DNA of 64,000 nt from Pseudevernia furfuracea (taxonomy: Eukaryota > Ascomycota > Lecanoromycetes > Lecanorales > Parmeliaceae): positions 558,001 through 622,000 of the forward strand of contig JAIUPT010000020.1 in assembly GCA_022315425.1 (NCBI GenBank), in the 5' to 3' direction. The notes beneath the pieces were generated by a model. It was not told the origin of the DNA. It saw only the letters and a list, made by a program, of their open reading frames with translations, and made no database searches. The position numbers and the translations under genes were made by a program. This document shows, one piece after another, positions 44,775-56,159 of the stretch. Numbering within the stretch: the first letter of the stretch is position 1; every line of letters begins with the position of its first letter.

Positions 44775-46625
44775 AATAGAAATCAAAGAATGTGAGCAGT
44801 TGAGCAGAAGTCTGTTCAACCAAGAGATATTAAGATACGAGTGCAAAAGGCTTGCTGTTGTATTGAATGAAAGTGGCGATTCCAGATGTGAGAAAACAAG
44901 GAAATGTAAAGCAGACAGATGTCACAAGAAAATCTGGAAATCGCAGGGCAGACCGTAAATGAGACCAGACAGGATGCGAAGGTTCAAGCAACATTCACGA
45001 GACATGCGCGAAATAAGAGTCATATAATGAGAGGCCATGAGATTGCGATGCTCTTGAAACATTGAAGTAAGAGAGGATTGAGACCGTCTCAGCAATGGAA
45101 GGGTTTGGATCAGCGGCTGCTGTGACATGGATAAGAATGGCATGGCTATCTTCATCTCAAGGTAGCTCAATTTAGCAAGTTGAGGTTTCGTATGTATCTA
45201 AAGGAAGTTTCTCTGTTGACTGGTGGTTGATGTTTGGAGGCAGCTGGGCGGCTGTTGTTTGAGGTAGAGATTGCCCAGGACGCGTTTCATTGATGTGATT
45301 GGCTGAGCGTCAAATGTACCTCTGTACCAGGAATAGCTTCTCCACCCCGTAGACCCTGGGCGAGAAGTCCCGAGGGATACCTACCTATTCTTGACAGCCA
45401 ACGGCGCCAAAGATGTAGTGATGGCGTAGAATATGAAGATGCCCTTTTATGTGAGGTTGGTTTGGTCTCGCATTGTAGTCGGGGTCCGGGTAATCCTCCG
45501 GGGTATTAATATACTAGCGTCGTCAAATACGCTCGTGGAACTGGACCCTGCCTGGCCTCTCCACCGCAGCATCAGCGACTAAAGGGTGCGGACTTCAAGA
45601 TACCTAGCTATTGGTGCGCTCTTCATAAAGATGAGATCGGCCTCCCGCCCTGTCAAGAAGACTATAACATCGTGGGCCCTGCATTGATGTTTCCCACAGC
45701 CCGGGCCCTGGATGGAAATTCACCAGTCTTCGCCGAGCCATGCACCCTCTTGAGTTTCGGCTGCTCGGATTGAGAGAGGAACTCCACCTCTGAAGCTCCC
45801 AAGGTTTTCAACTAGCTGCATCCTGGACGTGCCGGGACGACCGAATTCTTCAGGAACGTCCCCAACCGACACAAAGGAGCGTTTTATCGTGATTGGGCAA
45901 TGATGGAATAATAGACCGAGGCCGGGTGGAAGTGAACTGTACAGCAGCGGCATACAACGCTTATGTCTACTCGCCTTGAGAAAATGAGAGTACAGGCCTC
46001 TTCCCTCACATTGGCGCCTCAATTGCTCTGGCTTTCACACCCGGCTCATCCGAGTCCTGGTTGGTCCCCACCGCCCTACCAGATCTCATGACCTATGCTA
46101 TGTACCAAAAACACTAGAAAATCCAGGAAGCCGACCGTTTTCCATCCAAGTTTACTTTACTTACGGCAACCAAACTTTTATCTTCAAGCCTCTTTCAGAC
46201 ATCTGGTGGTACTCGTCGTTTGCCTTGGAGTCTCGTAGGAGAAACGAAGGCGGAGAAGCTGTGTATCTTGTTGCTAGAGGTGAATTTGCGCTAGCGGGGA
46301 GGGTCAGATGATGGAGCTACAGGTACCCAATATGTTAATGGGCTTCCACATCACATTCTTGTACTGCAGTCCCAAAGCGTAGCCTCGATCAAATGTGACT
46401 TGAGGCCGTTTGCTAAAGATCGATGGTACAGCTGCGGGAAGTTGGAGAGCAAAAGATGTTGCCTAGTACGAGGGCGGTGCCGCTCAAGGCAGATCTGGTG
46501 GGGTATTTCAATATATATTCGTCCCAATGCTGTAACCTACAGTGTTAAATATCCTTTTCAACTTCTTAACAATTGTCAAAGTTGCTAGTGGTCGAAGAAA
46601 AAAAAGTCCAACTGCCACATTAATC
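44775..46625. other. intergenic, no gene recognised
   Basis: About 1.85 kb with short frames only. Confidence 0.35.
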
Positions 46626-46711
46626 ATGGCCAACGACGACCGTAAGCCACCCAAATATCAGACCCATCGCACTCTGCGCATCATTTCTGCGGTCTCTGCG
46701 GCCTTTGGCAT

Positions 46712-47110
46712 GCTGAAGCTAGGCTCGAACAGGGGAAAACTTTCCGTTCGGTCGGACTGAAATAGGTGTAGCAATAAAATACATACGAAGTAAGCGTAGC
46801 GATACTTTCGTCGCAAGTAAGGAGCTTAGTATTCGGCCACACTTGCGACGAAAGTACCATCGGTGTTCCGCTACGATCACCAGATTCATTTGTACCTTAT
46901 GCCCACTTTATGTACTCCTTTTGCGTACACTATATATACTTTGTACACGTCATTTCTGTTATAGCCCTCCAAACATATAGAGTACCGCGAGATTGCGTAA
47001 TTTAAGAGGGATTTTCGTAAACTCTGAAGCATCGTTCCGATCATCGTTCCGTAATCGAGGATTCGGTTTTGTCGAATTTGGAAGGGCAGAGGCCAAGCCT
47101 GACCTCGGTT
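46712..47110 (+). repeat. dispersed repeat, copy B (with nested insertion)
   Basis: Plus-strand counterpart of copy A at 10250-10612. Exact 33-bp anchor at 46888-46920, 19-bp anchor at 46712-46730, then a diverged match to about 47110 (shared blocks such as gttccgtaat, cgaggattcggtt). Copy B has ~102 extra bases at 46786-46887, absent from copy A. A short frame ending at 46760 (from ATG 46626, 44 codons) reads into the left end and may be a coding remnant. Confidence 0.75.
46786..46887. mobile_element. small palindromic insertion inside repeat copy B (MITE-like)
   Basis: In copy A the sequence caataaaatacata runs directly into atttgtacc; in copy B about 102 bases separate them. The insert holds a perfect 16-bp inverted repeat (46803-46818 and 46841-46856, arms tactttcgtcgcaagt / acttgcgacgaaagta) with a 22-base loop, and outer gtagcg...cgctac ends at 46796 and 46874. 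No coding capacity. A clear target duplication is not visible. Confidence 0.5.
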
Positions 47111-47700
47111 GCCCCTTTTGAGTCTTTGACTGCCGCAGGCGGGGGGGCGGCCGCTAGAGCCCCACGCTGCAGGACTTGGTCATGGCATTGGCCATAAATT
47201 GGCGAATATTACATCCTTTCGACTCTTTCTTTCGCTCTTCACTACCTCATGTGTCTTAAAGGTCCTTCAATAAGCGAGACGAATTCCCTAAAATATCCAT
47301 GATTGGGTGTGCTCTCAAAATACTTTGACAAATGAGGCAGTTACATAACATGCTCAGCCCCTGAATTGCCACATTGCCACATTCACATCGGAGGAAGCAA
47401 GTAACAAATAGGTAGTAACAAGTAACCCTCAAGCCAACACTCCCGCACGTGTCTAGAGTGCGAGGTGAACATGAATGCAAGAGATTGGCATTCCCCCCCC
47501 TGCCTGGACCGTTGGTGCTGTTGCGCTTGCACCTTCGCGGGAGCTTGAATATTGCTCGTTTATTCTCTAATGCCACTACGAATGAGGAGCCTTGAACGCC
47601 GATTGAAATCAAACATGGCCCCCCTTCCAAGCCGTAAGTATAAACCTCAGTCTCATTATCCCTCTTCTTCTTGCATCTCTCCGTATTGTATACCTGCAAG
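47111..47700. other. upstream region of the lysophospholipase gene
   Basis: About 590 bp; a GC-rich patch near 47138-47170 and otherwise no distinctive feature. Confidence 0.35.
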
Positions 47701-49503
47701 ATGCACCTCTTACCTTCCTTTGTCCTCGCCCTGGGCATTTCCTCCTCTGTACAAGCAGCGTTATCTGGCTATGCCCCGGTTCCAGTAACCTGCCCCAGTA
47801 CCCCCTTGGTTCGCACGGCAACTGGCATTTCTGCCTCCGAGTCGTCATACATTTCATCTCGCGCCCCAATTGCGTCTGCAGCCCTTGGTGCGTGGCTCCA
47901 AAAGGTGAACTCGGCATTCAACACATCCTCTTTGCCAGCGGTAGCCCTCACCACCAGTGGGGGCGGTCTCCGCTCTTTGCTGACCGGTGCGGGCGTCATC
48001 CAAGCTTTGGACTCTCGGGACAGCAATGTTGGCACAAGTGGTTTGTTTCAAGCTCTGACCTACCAGGCTGGTCTTTCCGGAGGCGGGTGGCTTCTCTCGT
48101 CTGTCGCTGGAAACAATTACCCTACCATCTCAAATCTGGAGACCACCCTTTGGACGACTGCATTTGCCGAGAGCCTTCTTGTGCCGGACAATCTCGAGGT
48201 CGGGGGTGCCTATGCTCAGATTTCAGCCGATGTTGTTGCCAAGAACGCAGCTGGCTACCCGCCTACTATTGTCGATGTGTACGGCAGACTCTTAGCATAC
48301 CAGCTTTTAAAGGGTCCCGACGGAGGTGTTGCTATTGAACTATCATCAATCACTGGCTTTTCCAATTTTACTAGCCACAACGTGCCATTCCCAATCATCA
48401 CCAGTTTGAACGTCGAGACAGGCACCGGAGTCTGCACTCCTCCGAATAACACAGTCATCTATGAATTCTCGCCCTACGAGTTCGGAAGCTTTGATTCCGG
48501 CGTCAACGCCTTTACGCAGACAAAGTACCTCGGAACATTTCTCTCAAATGGCTCTCCCACCAAAGCAACGTGCGAAACCAACTACGATAATCTTGGTACC
48601 ATACCTCCCTCCTGTCCCTTCTCAAACAAGAAGCTAATCTTCCCAGGCTACATCCTTGGCACCTCTTCGGACATCTTCAACGAACTCTGTTTCACATTCC
48701 CTCTCATCGCCGACGTCCCCGGCATAATCGCCAATATCTCCGCCATCGTAGCACAGACCCACTCCTTGACTTTCATGGATGAATACGCGGTATGTATTTT
48801 CGGAGTCCATCTAACTTCATTTGGACCAAATCATGAGTCTTGAGACATGTCCTGGGAGTTTCTACTCTGTAGACATGTTCCAAGGCTCAATAATCATCGT
48901 CTATTAGGCAATACTGACCCCGAAATCATAATCCAGACTTATCCAAACCCCTTTTACAAGTACACCCACTCCAGCCTGGTCCAAGCACAGACTGAACTCA
49001 CTGTCGTCGACGGCGGCGAATCCCACCAAAACAACCCCCTCTTCCCCCTCCTCGAACCCGCTCGCAGCGTCGGCGTCATCTTGGTAAACGACAACTCCGC
49101 CGACACGAGCGGCAATTTTCCCGACGGTAGCGAACTTTATCAAACGTACATGCAAGCGCAACTCGCCGGCCTGACCAAGATGCCCGTTATACCACCCACG
49201 TCAACATTCCTAAGTGAGGGCTTGAACCAAAAGCCCACGTTCTTCGGATGCAACGACGCGAGCAAGATCACGATTGTGTATTTGCCGAATTACAACTACA
49301 CCTTCCCGAGCGGCGAGAGTACAGCGAAGGTGGAGTATCTGCCATCGGAGACGAGTGGCATGATAGCGAATGGAGGCGAGGTGGCCACCATGGGAGGGAG
49401 TGCGACGTTCCCTACGTGTCTGGCCTGTGCGATTGCGAAGAAGACCGGAGATGCGTTGCCGGCTGCTTGTACGAGCTGCTTTAGTACTTTCTGCTATAAT
49501 TAA
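47701..49503 (+). CDS. secreted lysophospholipase (phospholipase B)
   Basis: Exon 1 runs from 47701 to about 48788-48795 and exon 2 from about 48907 to 49503; total about 560 residues. Signal peptide 1-19 (LLPSFVLALGISSSVQA). The cPLA2-type catalytic fold is visible: SGGGLRSL (86-93, oxyanion hole), nucleophile elbow GLSGGGW (124-130, Ser126), and the catalytic Asp in TVVDGGESHQNNPLFPLLEP. Many N-glycosylation sequons and paired cysteines follow, ending CTSCFSTFCYN. The enzyme removes fatty acids from phospholipids outside the cell or in the wall. The ~110 bp intron donor is uncertain: GTATGT at the exon edge breaks the frame, whereas GTATTT seven bases later keeps it. Confidence 0.9.
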
Positions 49504-52171
49504 TAGTGTCTGCATTTGTTGTTCGAGTGAGAAGCTGGGGAAATATGGATTGGCGTTGCTGCGCGGCCGCCTTGATTTTACTTCCCAAAAGCAGGGCGCT
49601 CCTCCGTAAAGAACTGTGCGATCGGATTTCAGTTGTGGTCATTCTTTTGAACGCTGTTTGTCACCGTGCTTTTCCTGAGGGCTAGCTGTTGTACAGACAA
49701 TGCGATGTGTGGCGTCGTCTATCATCTTGGAGGCCCGTTACTCTCATTCCAAATGCAGTTGACCATTGGTTCAGGATCTGTCACCTTTCCCTTTCAGTAT
49801 GAGTTTCGCCCTGTGTACATGACTTACGAACCGCTTGAAAAAATAAAAAACAAAAATAAAATTTCGAGATTGCGATGGAGTTGAACGTCCGGGTCTTGTT
49901 ACTCCCAAGAAAGCAGATCTGTTCTCACGTGAGGATACAGAAACATGTCGCATACGCTTCGCTTGAAGTCAACAAGATACCCAGTTTCCTCACGACACGG
50001 AAACATTGCCCCGATCCAGGCTCACTCTCCCATTCAACCCATTCCATATCACCTCCGGCCCATCAAATGGAAGAAATCCGCCTCCCCGAATTCAACATCG
50101 TTGTCCTCATGCCCATGGCTATCAAAGCAGACGAGGACCGAGTACTAGTCATCTTGTACGCTACGAGTCCCGCGACCTACATACACCCTCTTTATTAGCC
50201 CGGACGCGAACACACACTCTTGCCATGCCCGCACTGAAACTGGTTCCACTCCCCGTCACACTCCCCATGCCCGCCCCACCTGCGCACCCCACACCCAACC
50301 CCGGCGCCCAAATCAACTGATGATAACTCAGCCCCCCCCCCCCCCCGGACTGAAATCTGCCAACAATCCCTGTTTGGTTCACGCTCCCCGCGACGATCAG
50401 CGGCAATGGTTCACTGCCCCTGTGTAGATCTAGAGTCAGTGCTGCTTCGAGACGGGTAGGACAATAAAGCCGCAGGGACGTGTGTTTTGGTGGAGCACCG
50501 TGCTCTCCAGACAGGTCTCGCGACCTTCGGAAAAAGCGTACAGAAAAGGGGCCGAGGTTGCAGAAACAAAGTCGACGAAGACAACTTACTCCACCAGCAC
50601 TTGGAGCTCCATTACCCCGAAAAAGGGGGGCAGGCACTGTACCGGCCGCCCCCCGGGCGCACCGCACTAAACCCAAGGCAACCGTTTCCCGCCGGCACGA
50701 CAACGGGGGATGTGTCGTTGTCGGAAGCTTCTTTCGTCACATCTTTTGACAGCAGCCCGGTTCTTCGGCGTAGCGCTGAAGCGATTGTAGCGATCCGCGG
50801 ACGCGTTGGGGAATCAGAAATCACGGATTTCCGCCTCCGGTCCTTGGTGAGGATGTCGTCCAGGGGCGGTGGAGAAGGAGAAGTGGATTGTCTGCTTCGT
50901 TGAGGGAGGATTTTCACGATTACGGGATGGGGAGTTTTTGGAGAGAGACGCCAGAGATCAGATCCAACCCTGGCGCGATTGGAGACAGTGCTCTTTGGGG
51001 GAAAATGGAGCGGTGGGATCGATTGAGGAGCACGAAGATGTAAAAAGGAGGCACAAAGCAGCACGTTTTTTTACCACACACGAGCGACACTACACGGTGG
51101 CTTTTGAAGCGGTGCACGAGCCGTGGCCGCGGGTTTGATTCATCAGTGGTGAGCTTGGAGACAGAGGGGGGCGGGGGGCGAAATGCCATTCTAGTGGGTT
51201 GGAAGGGCGTTCTTGCGAAAGGCTTGATATCAGTCAGCATCCGTCCCCCAATACTGCCTTTGTGGGAGACTGGTACTCATTGTGTTCCGCGTGTTAATCC
51301 CATTCTCAATATATACGTCAATATATACGTGTCCAATCCGGCAACAACATCGTAATCATATCCCGGCATCTTCTTCCCCCAGTTCTTCAACGGAGACCAA
51401 GACACCTAATCTAAATCCCTGCGGGGCATTTGTTTGCCTTTTTGTCGTTTGAACCACTCAATGTTCCGTGCCCAGACTCAATGCCCCAGAGTCGCATTGA
51501 CCATCACCTCCCCACAATTTACGGCGATGATGCTATTTTCCAAGACCTCATCGACCCACGACAGTCAATTCAGCAATAGCCTTTCAGCCAGTCGCAAACT
51601 CATTTTGGGATGGAAAGTACTGACACCAACCAGTCCTCTCACAATGGCCCACGTGGCTGCCAGAGACTTTTTGTCAGCCAGAATCCGTAAGTAGACTTGC
51701 CGCGGTGTGCTGCGCGCGCCAATAGAAGTCGATAGCAACGGGACGAAAGTCTGAACGCTAGGCACTCTGGAAAGAATGGAATGGAATTGAGCGGAGTTTA
51801 GTCCGCCTCCCAACCCATCAGCCTCACATGTTGACACCTCAGTCAGCTTCATAACGTTCCCTGGACTGTTAGACACACGCACTTCTACGATGGGATAGAG
51901 GAGGCCACATGCCCTTATGGTCATTTCAATCGAGTCTCGATGCTACCTTTCCGTAAACGACGTGTATAACATTCAGTCTCTGGCGACTAGGAAATAGCAC
52001 GGCATGCATCGTCAGAAAAGAGCGGTCCTCGTAGAAATTGAAATGAAAGATCCGAATGATCTCTACAGTGCCTTTGAATGTGCTTTGTTCGTACAACTAA
52101 CAATGGCTCTTGCTTCCAGGGGACTATCGGCTTTCGATCGTCAGAGGACAGTCTGCGAATCGACAGGGTTT
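49504..52171. other. long intergenic region
   Basis: About 2.7 kb with no supported gene. Contains a run of 15 C at 50332-50346 and overlapping open frames at 50160-51140 in GC-rich sequence that show no family features. Confidence 0.35.
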
Positions 52172-53123
52172 TCAGGAAGCATTATCCGCATATCGCTCGC
52201 TGCTGTCATCCTGTGATGTTGCCTCCAAGGCTCGTCTCTTCCCCTCAAGCTTTGCGACCCACAATGCAGACCCTGCAGCTGTCGTAAGGAGAAATAGCAT
52301 GCTCAAAACAGGCACCAGTTGTAGCAGCAACGCCACTGTCCCGAACCATGTATACCGCAGCCGTCTCTTCTTGATGAATGCGTTTCTCTCTTTCTTCGTG
52401 AATTCCAGCAACTTGAAGTACCTCCAGTGTTGTAGTGGCCCCGCTCGATATCCCGTTAGAATCAGGAACATAGGCGTGCCCGCCACCGGTATCAAATTGA
52501 GAGGTAGAAAGATGATGAATTCGGCAATCTGTCGAAAAGAGAAGGGCGAGTAGACAGCGGATATTGTAGGTTTGCCAAGCTGCTTTACAGGGTCTTGGCC
52601 ATCGGGGTCGAGGATGCGAGAAGACGCGATCAGGTCTGTGTAGCCTTCTTTGATGAGGACGGCGTCGAAGACATCGACCAGGGTTTCGTCGACGAAGAAA
52701 GCTTCGAAGAGGAGGGACACGATGGCAGCCCCTTCACCCAGGACGAGGAAGGTAGCATTAAGCCATGCCAGGCGGCCGTGGAAGATTGCTAGAAGAGCGA
52801 CCTGGTCTGCATCAGCACACGTCCCCTCCAAGTAATGACTTGGCAAGTACTTGAGGAAGATATGTCCATAGGAAAAGGTTCGTGAGAACGAAGAGTGAGA
52901 GTAGAGCGCTTGGGAGAAGCCGGGCGCGAAGAAGTGGCCATAGGAATGGATGGGCGCAGAAGTAGTAGATGCCCTGTAATCAGCATGTCAGCATATACCC
53001 AAAGTAGCTGAGGTCAAGATATATACGTACCTTGAAAGGATAGAGCCATGAGGCATCAGACAGAGCTCCGACTGGCGCAGTAATGACACGCAGCGCGGAG
53101 TCGCGCTTCGAGGATCCAGTCAT
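52172..53123 (-). CDS. Rrt8/outer-spore-wall type (EI24-like) membrane protein
   Basis: Three exons, 53123-53031, 52973-52851, 52801-52172, give 281 residues; introns are 57 and 49 bp. Hydrophobic segments include GIYYFCAHPFLWPLLRARLL, LLSLFVLTNLFLWTYLP, a span around LAWLNATFLVLGEGAAIVSL, FIIFLPLNLIPVAGTPMFLI and TVALLLQLVPVLSMLFLLTT. The pattern, with FVDETLVDVFDAVLIKEG and GYRAGPLQHWRYFKLL, matches the yeast Rrt8/Lds family, related to EI24/CysZ. Yeast members sit on lipid droplets or the ER and affect spore wall formation. The second intron's acceptor (ACCAG) was chosen because it restores LPQVALLAIFHG in frame. The C-terminus is soluble and charged. Confidence 0.8.
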
Positions 53124-53256
53124 GGGCGAGATGGAGCCATATTGGCTGCTTTAGTTGAGCACGCTGAGCACTGACGTCTGCGTTCTTAAAGACATATTTG
53201 TGTTTGTAAACAGAGGTCACACCTGGTGCCTGGACAAGATTTCTTATCTAATCTAG

Positions 53257-53353
53257 AGTACGGAGGTCGGCACCGAAAGTCCTGGACAACTTAGGGCTAG
53301 GGCTACGAGTAGGTGTAGGGCTGTCCAGGACTTTTGGTGCGGACCTCCGTACT
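53257..53353. mobile_element. 97-bp MITE-like inverted repeat
   Basis: Two 32-base arms, 53257-53288 and 53322-53353, are inverted copies with two mismatches (30/32). They begin agtacggaggtc and contain aaagtcctggaca next to the loop. The 33-base core (53289-53321) includes ttagggctaggg, similar to telomeric repeats. No coding capacity. The ends contain TA next to CGGAGGTC, compatible with a TA-target (Tc1/mariner-like) insertion, which I infer but cannot show. Confidence 0.6.
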
Positions 53354-53590
53354 CGACTCGAGTCACTAATTTTATTTACCACTCTTTTAGCCTTGGCCAA
53401 AGCGGTTACTTCACGATAGAGGAGTACCAAAAGTACAAGACGGCGCAAGAAGCCCGTGATCAAGGGGCATCTTGCCTCTGCCCGCTACCTGCAGCAGGAC
53501 GCCTAGGAGTAAAGTTTGCCATCATCCAAGCTGGATTTAACTTACAGCAAATCTGGGCGGGAGCAGTCAGCCCGAGGAGAATACCGGAAC

Positions 53591-53658
53591 GTCCTTTGTG
53601 CCAGAATGTCCTTTGTGCCAGAATGTCCTTTGTGCCAGAATGTGCTTTGTGCCAGAAT
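53591..53658. repeat. 17-bp tandem repeat, four copies
   Basis: Unit gtcctttgtgccagaat at 53591, 53608, 53625, and 53642 (the last with c to g at the third base), then a truncated fifth start. Confidence 0.95.
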
Positions 53659-54177
53659 GTGCTCGCAGTGCAATATCAAAGTAACAAAATGTCTTCCGGG
53701 AATCATGGTCAAACACTTGGGGGAACGGCCGCTGGTACTGTAGGCTCAGTGGAACCAAGAGCATTCGCTTTTATGAACAGCCAGCCAGATAATGAGAGCC
53801 AATTCTAGTTTTTCACTTAGCTACAGCACTCGGAAAACAATGACGAGGGTCTACATACGATTGACACCCAATATCTTTGACCATTCTTGATTCAAAACAG
53901 TCTATGCGCGAATCCTCATTGATTTCCTTCTCAGTCTATCAATGATTGTCTGCAAGGCGCCACCTTTGCAGAACCGATATTGTTTCACCTCAATCATTCG
54001 ACCACATCCCGACTTCAGTCCTTCCTAGAGTGCCCAAAGACAGCTTCGAGACCGTCTTCGTCTTCCATTGTCACCTAGAATTGCAGCATGTAGGGGTCTG
54101 GAGTTGGACGCATCATATCTGACGGCACTTTACGATTCCCAAAACCCTAACCCAGGCTATGCAAGGGATCGCTGAAG

Positions 54178-55044
54178 CTATGTATCCCATGGTAGCGTCT
54201 CGGAAGCTTGCTCTGGTATCCTAGGGACCAACCACGTGTCGAACACATTCTGCAGCCCTCGCGAGGCCGCTAATGGTGACACCTCATGCTGATCTTGCAC
54301 GTCTCTTGAATCCCACGCATTTGCGATAGTCTCGTGGTCGATATTCATTGGAATTGTCTGCATAGGGTTAACCAATTCTTCGACAAAATCCAATGTGCGC
54401 CTACTTGTGATTGGATCACCAGGAGTCAGATCGGAGATTCCCTCGTCCATCATGGTGGATTCCTCTGGCGCCGCTCCATCGAGTATCTCAACGTTTTGTT
54501 GCTCTTTGGGAAGGTCTGCTAAAGCCACCGATCTCTGAATATCGTTCCCCTCTTCCGGAGCGCCTACTCTGAAAGTGACGATCAGAGTGCGCGGTTCTAT
54601 ATGCTCCTCTTTGTCATCTGTCTCATCATCGCCTGTACCAGATGTTTGTCCATTTTCATCCTGCTCTTGAACTGCATCATCGTCGTCCGAAATCTCAGGT
54701 CCGAAGATATCTTGGCCTCGCATTGCCGGTCCTCCATTGGCGGCGTCGGGTTGCAAAGATGTAACACGATGAGAGCTCACACACCCAGGATATTGAATCT
54801 CGTTTGCCGGATGAGGATTGAAGAATTGCAGGTTGTCGTAGTGCTGGTGCACCGTTGTGGCGTTGCAGCTCGGCAGAAGACAGTCGATAGGGATTCTGTG
54901 ATCCTGCCAGTTCAATGTACTTGAACGACGAGTTTGACGACTTGGTATATCCTCACGAGTGCGAATCGACTGTCGTCGTGTTGAAGGGCTCTTAGACCGA
55001 GCGCGGCGCTCCTTTTGGACCTTCTTCTTTCTCGATGGGGCCAT
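54178..55044 (-). CDS. unrecognised protein, basic N-terminus and acidic middle
   Basis: 288 residues from the ATG at 55042-55044, chosen because the frame upstream lacks protein character. The first ~45 residues are very basic (APSRKKKVQKERRARSKSPS), like a nuclear localisation region. A segment with CLLPSCNATTVHQHYDNLQ could hold one metal site (two Cys, one or two His). The centre is strongly acidic (ISDDDDAVQEQDENGQ) and the remainder is Glu/Asp-rich with no membrane span. I recognise no family. A nuclear or chromatin-linked role is possible from composition alone. Confidence 0.55.
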   Translation of the reverse strand: MAPSRKKKVQKERRARSKSPSTRRQSIRTREDIPSRQTRRSSTLNWQDHRIPIDCLLPSCNATTVHQHYDNLQFFNPHPANEIQYPGCVSSHRVTSLQPDAANGGPAMRGQDIFGPEISDDDDAVQEQDENGQTSGTGDDETDDKEEHIEPRTLIVTFRVGAPEEGNDIQRSVALADLPKEQQNVEILDGAAPEESTMMDEGISDLTPGDPITSRRTLDFVEELVNPMQTIPMNIDHETIANAWDSRDVQDQHEVSPLAASRGLQNVFDTWLVPRIPEQASETLPWDT

Positions 55045-56159
55045 AGCTCGTTGTTTGAAAATTACTAGACCGAATATTGAAGTCTTCGTAAACTGAGATC
55101 GATCTTTGGACGAGATATTTCGATGCAGTGGGAAAGCTGTATGCTTGGGGATCGAGGATGACGAAAGAAAAAACTTGGAGGAGAGGAGCCTGAAAACATA
55201 AACCACTGGGGGTGCCAAAAGTACGATGTGTCGAGAGCCCGTTGGAGTGTCGAAGTTTGCTCTTGCCCAGCATTGTGTCGGAGGGAGTCAATGTCATTGT
55301 CTCAGTCTTTTAGATTACCAGCTCTTTGTGCGATCTCTTCAGACGAGCCACTTGCCGCCTAAGCCAACTCGCAGGATGGACACAGCGATTCCTCGACTAA
55401 TTTCGTCTGAATTGCAATTAGCCATCAGTTTTCGCGGTACTCACAAAGCTACACTCGGGCAGAGAGGCGAAATGGTTGAACGCAAACGCCGAGATTTTAC
55501 ACGTTTTAGGGGATGGGTGGAAGTTGCGCGTCAACCACTACGTCTTCTCCAGGTGAGAGATTTCTTGCTCGGTTTCCGGAAGTGGAGGATCGTTACTTTC
55601 ACACTCCGAGAGGAAATCACGTGTCACTTCGAGCTTTGAGATGTAACAATTTCTCAGAAGCGCGCCAAGCTCGAGGCTATCTTTCCGTCCAACGTGGCAG
55701 AATACCTTGGATAATTACTGAAATATTTTATGGTATGGCCAACGATTTGCATGGCTACCAACTGTCAAAGACCGACATTGAGAAAACGTGTCTCGCTCCT
55801 CTTTGTTCCATACCTCATGAAGCCTTTCATGTTCTTAGTTACCAGGAAAGCGTGTCTTGCTCCTCTTTGTTCCAAACCTCATGAAGTCTTTCCTATTCTT
55901 AGTTACAAGCTTGTTGATGGTTTTCTTTGTTTGCCGCCCTTTCTAAAGAATGCACGATTGTTTCACGCAATAAAGCAGGTTGGGTAATCCACCTTTTGCC
56001 TTCAGATTTACGTCGAACAGCCTTTGTTCCGGACTACAATTGATTTCGCAATATTGCGATCTAATCTTCACGCCGCAATTCGAGGTTTTTCCAACTTCTC
56101 TATCAAAACAGAATTCAAGTAACACTACATACACAAATTTCTCGCAAAAAAAGAGTGCA
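55045..56159. other. intergenic with 64-bp duplication
   Basis: About 1.1 kb without a supported gene; contains the direct duplication listed next. Confidence 0.4.
55782..55909. repeat. 64-bp tandem duplication, two copies
   Basis: Units 55782-55845 and 55846-55909 share the core gctcctctttgttcca and ttcttagtta, with about seven differences. 64 is not a multiple of three, so it is not a coding repeat. Confidence 0.85.

Larger units (their letters stand above)
53124..54177. other. intergenic with MITE-like element and 17-bp tandem repeat
   Basis: About 1 kb without a recognised gene; two repeats are listed separately. Confidence 0.4.

Noticed and set aside
50161..51140. Overlapping frames of 80-180 codons in the 49.5-52.2 kb gap
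   Set aside because: No start context, no domain character, and low-complexity flanks including a run of 15 C.
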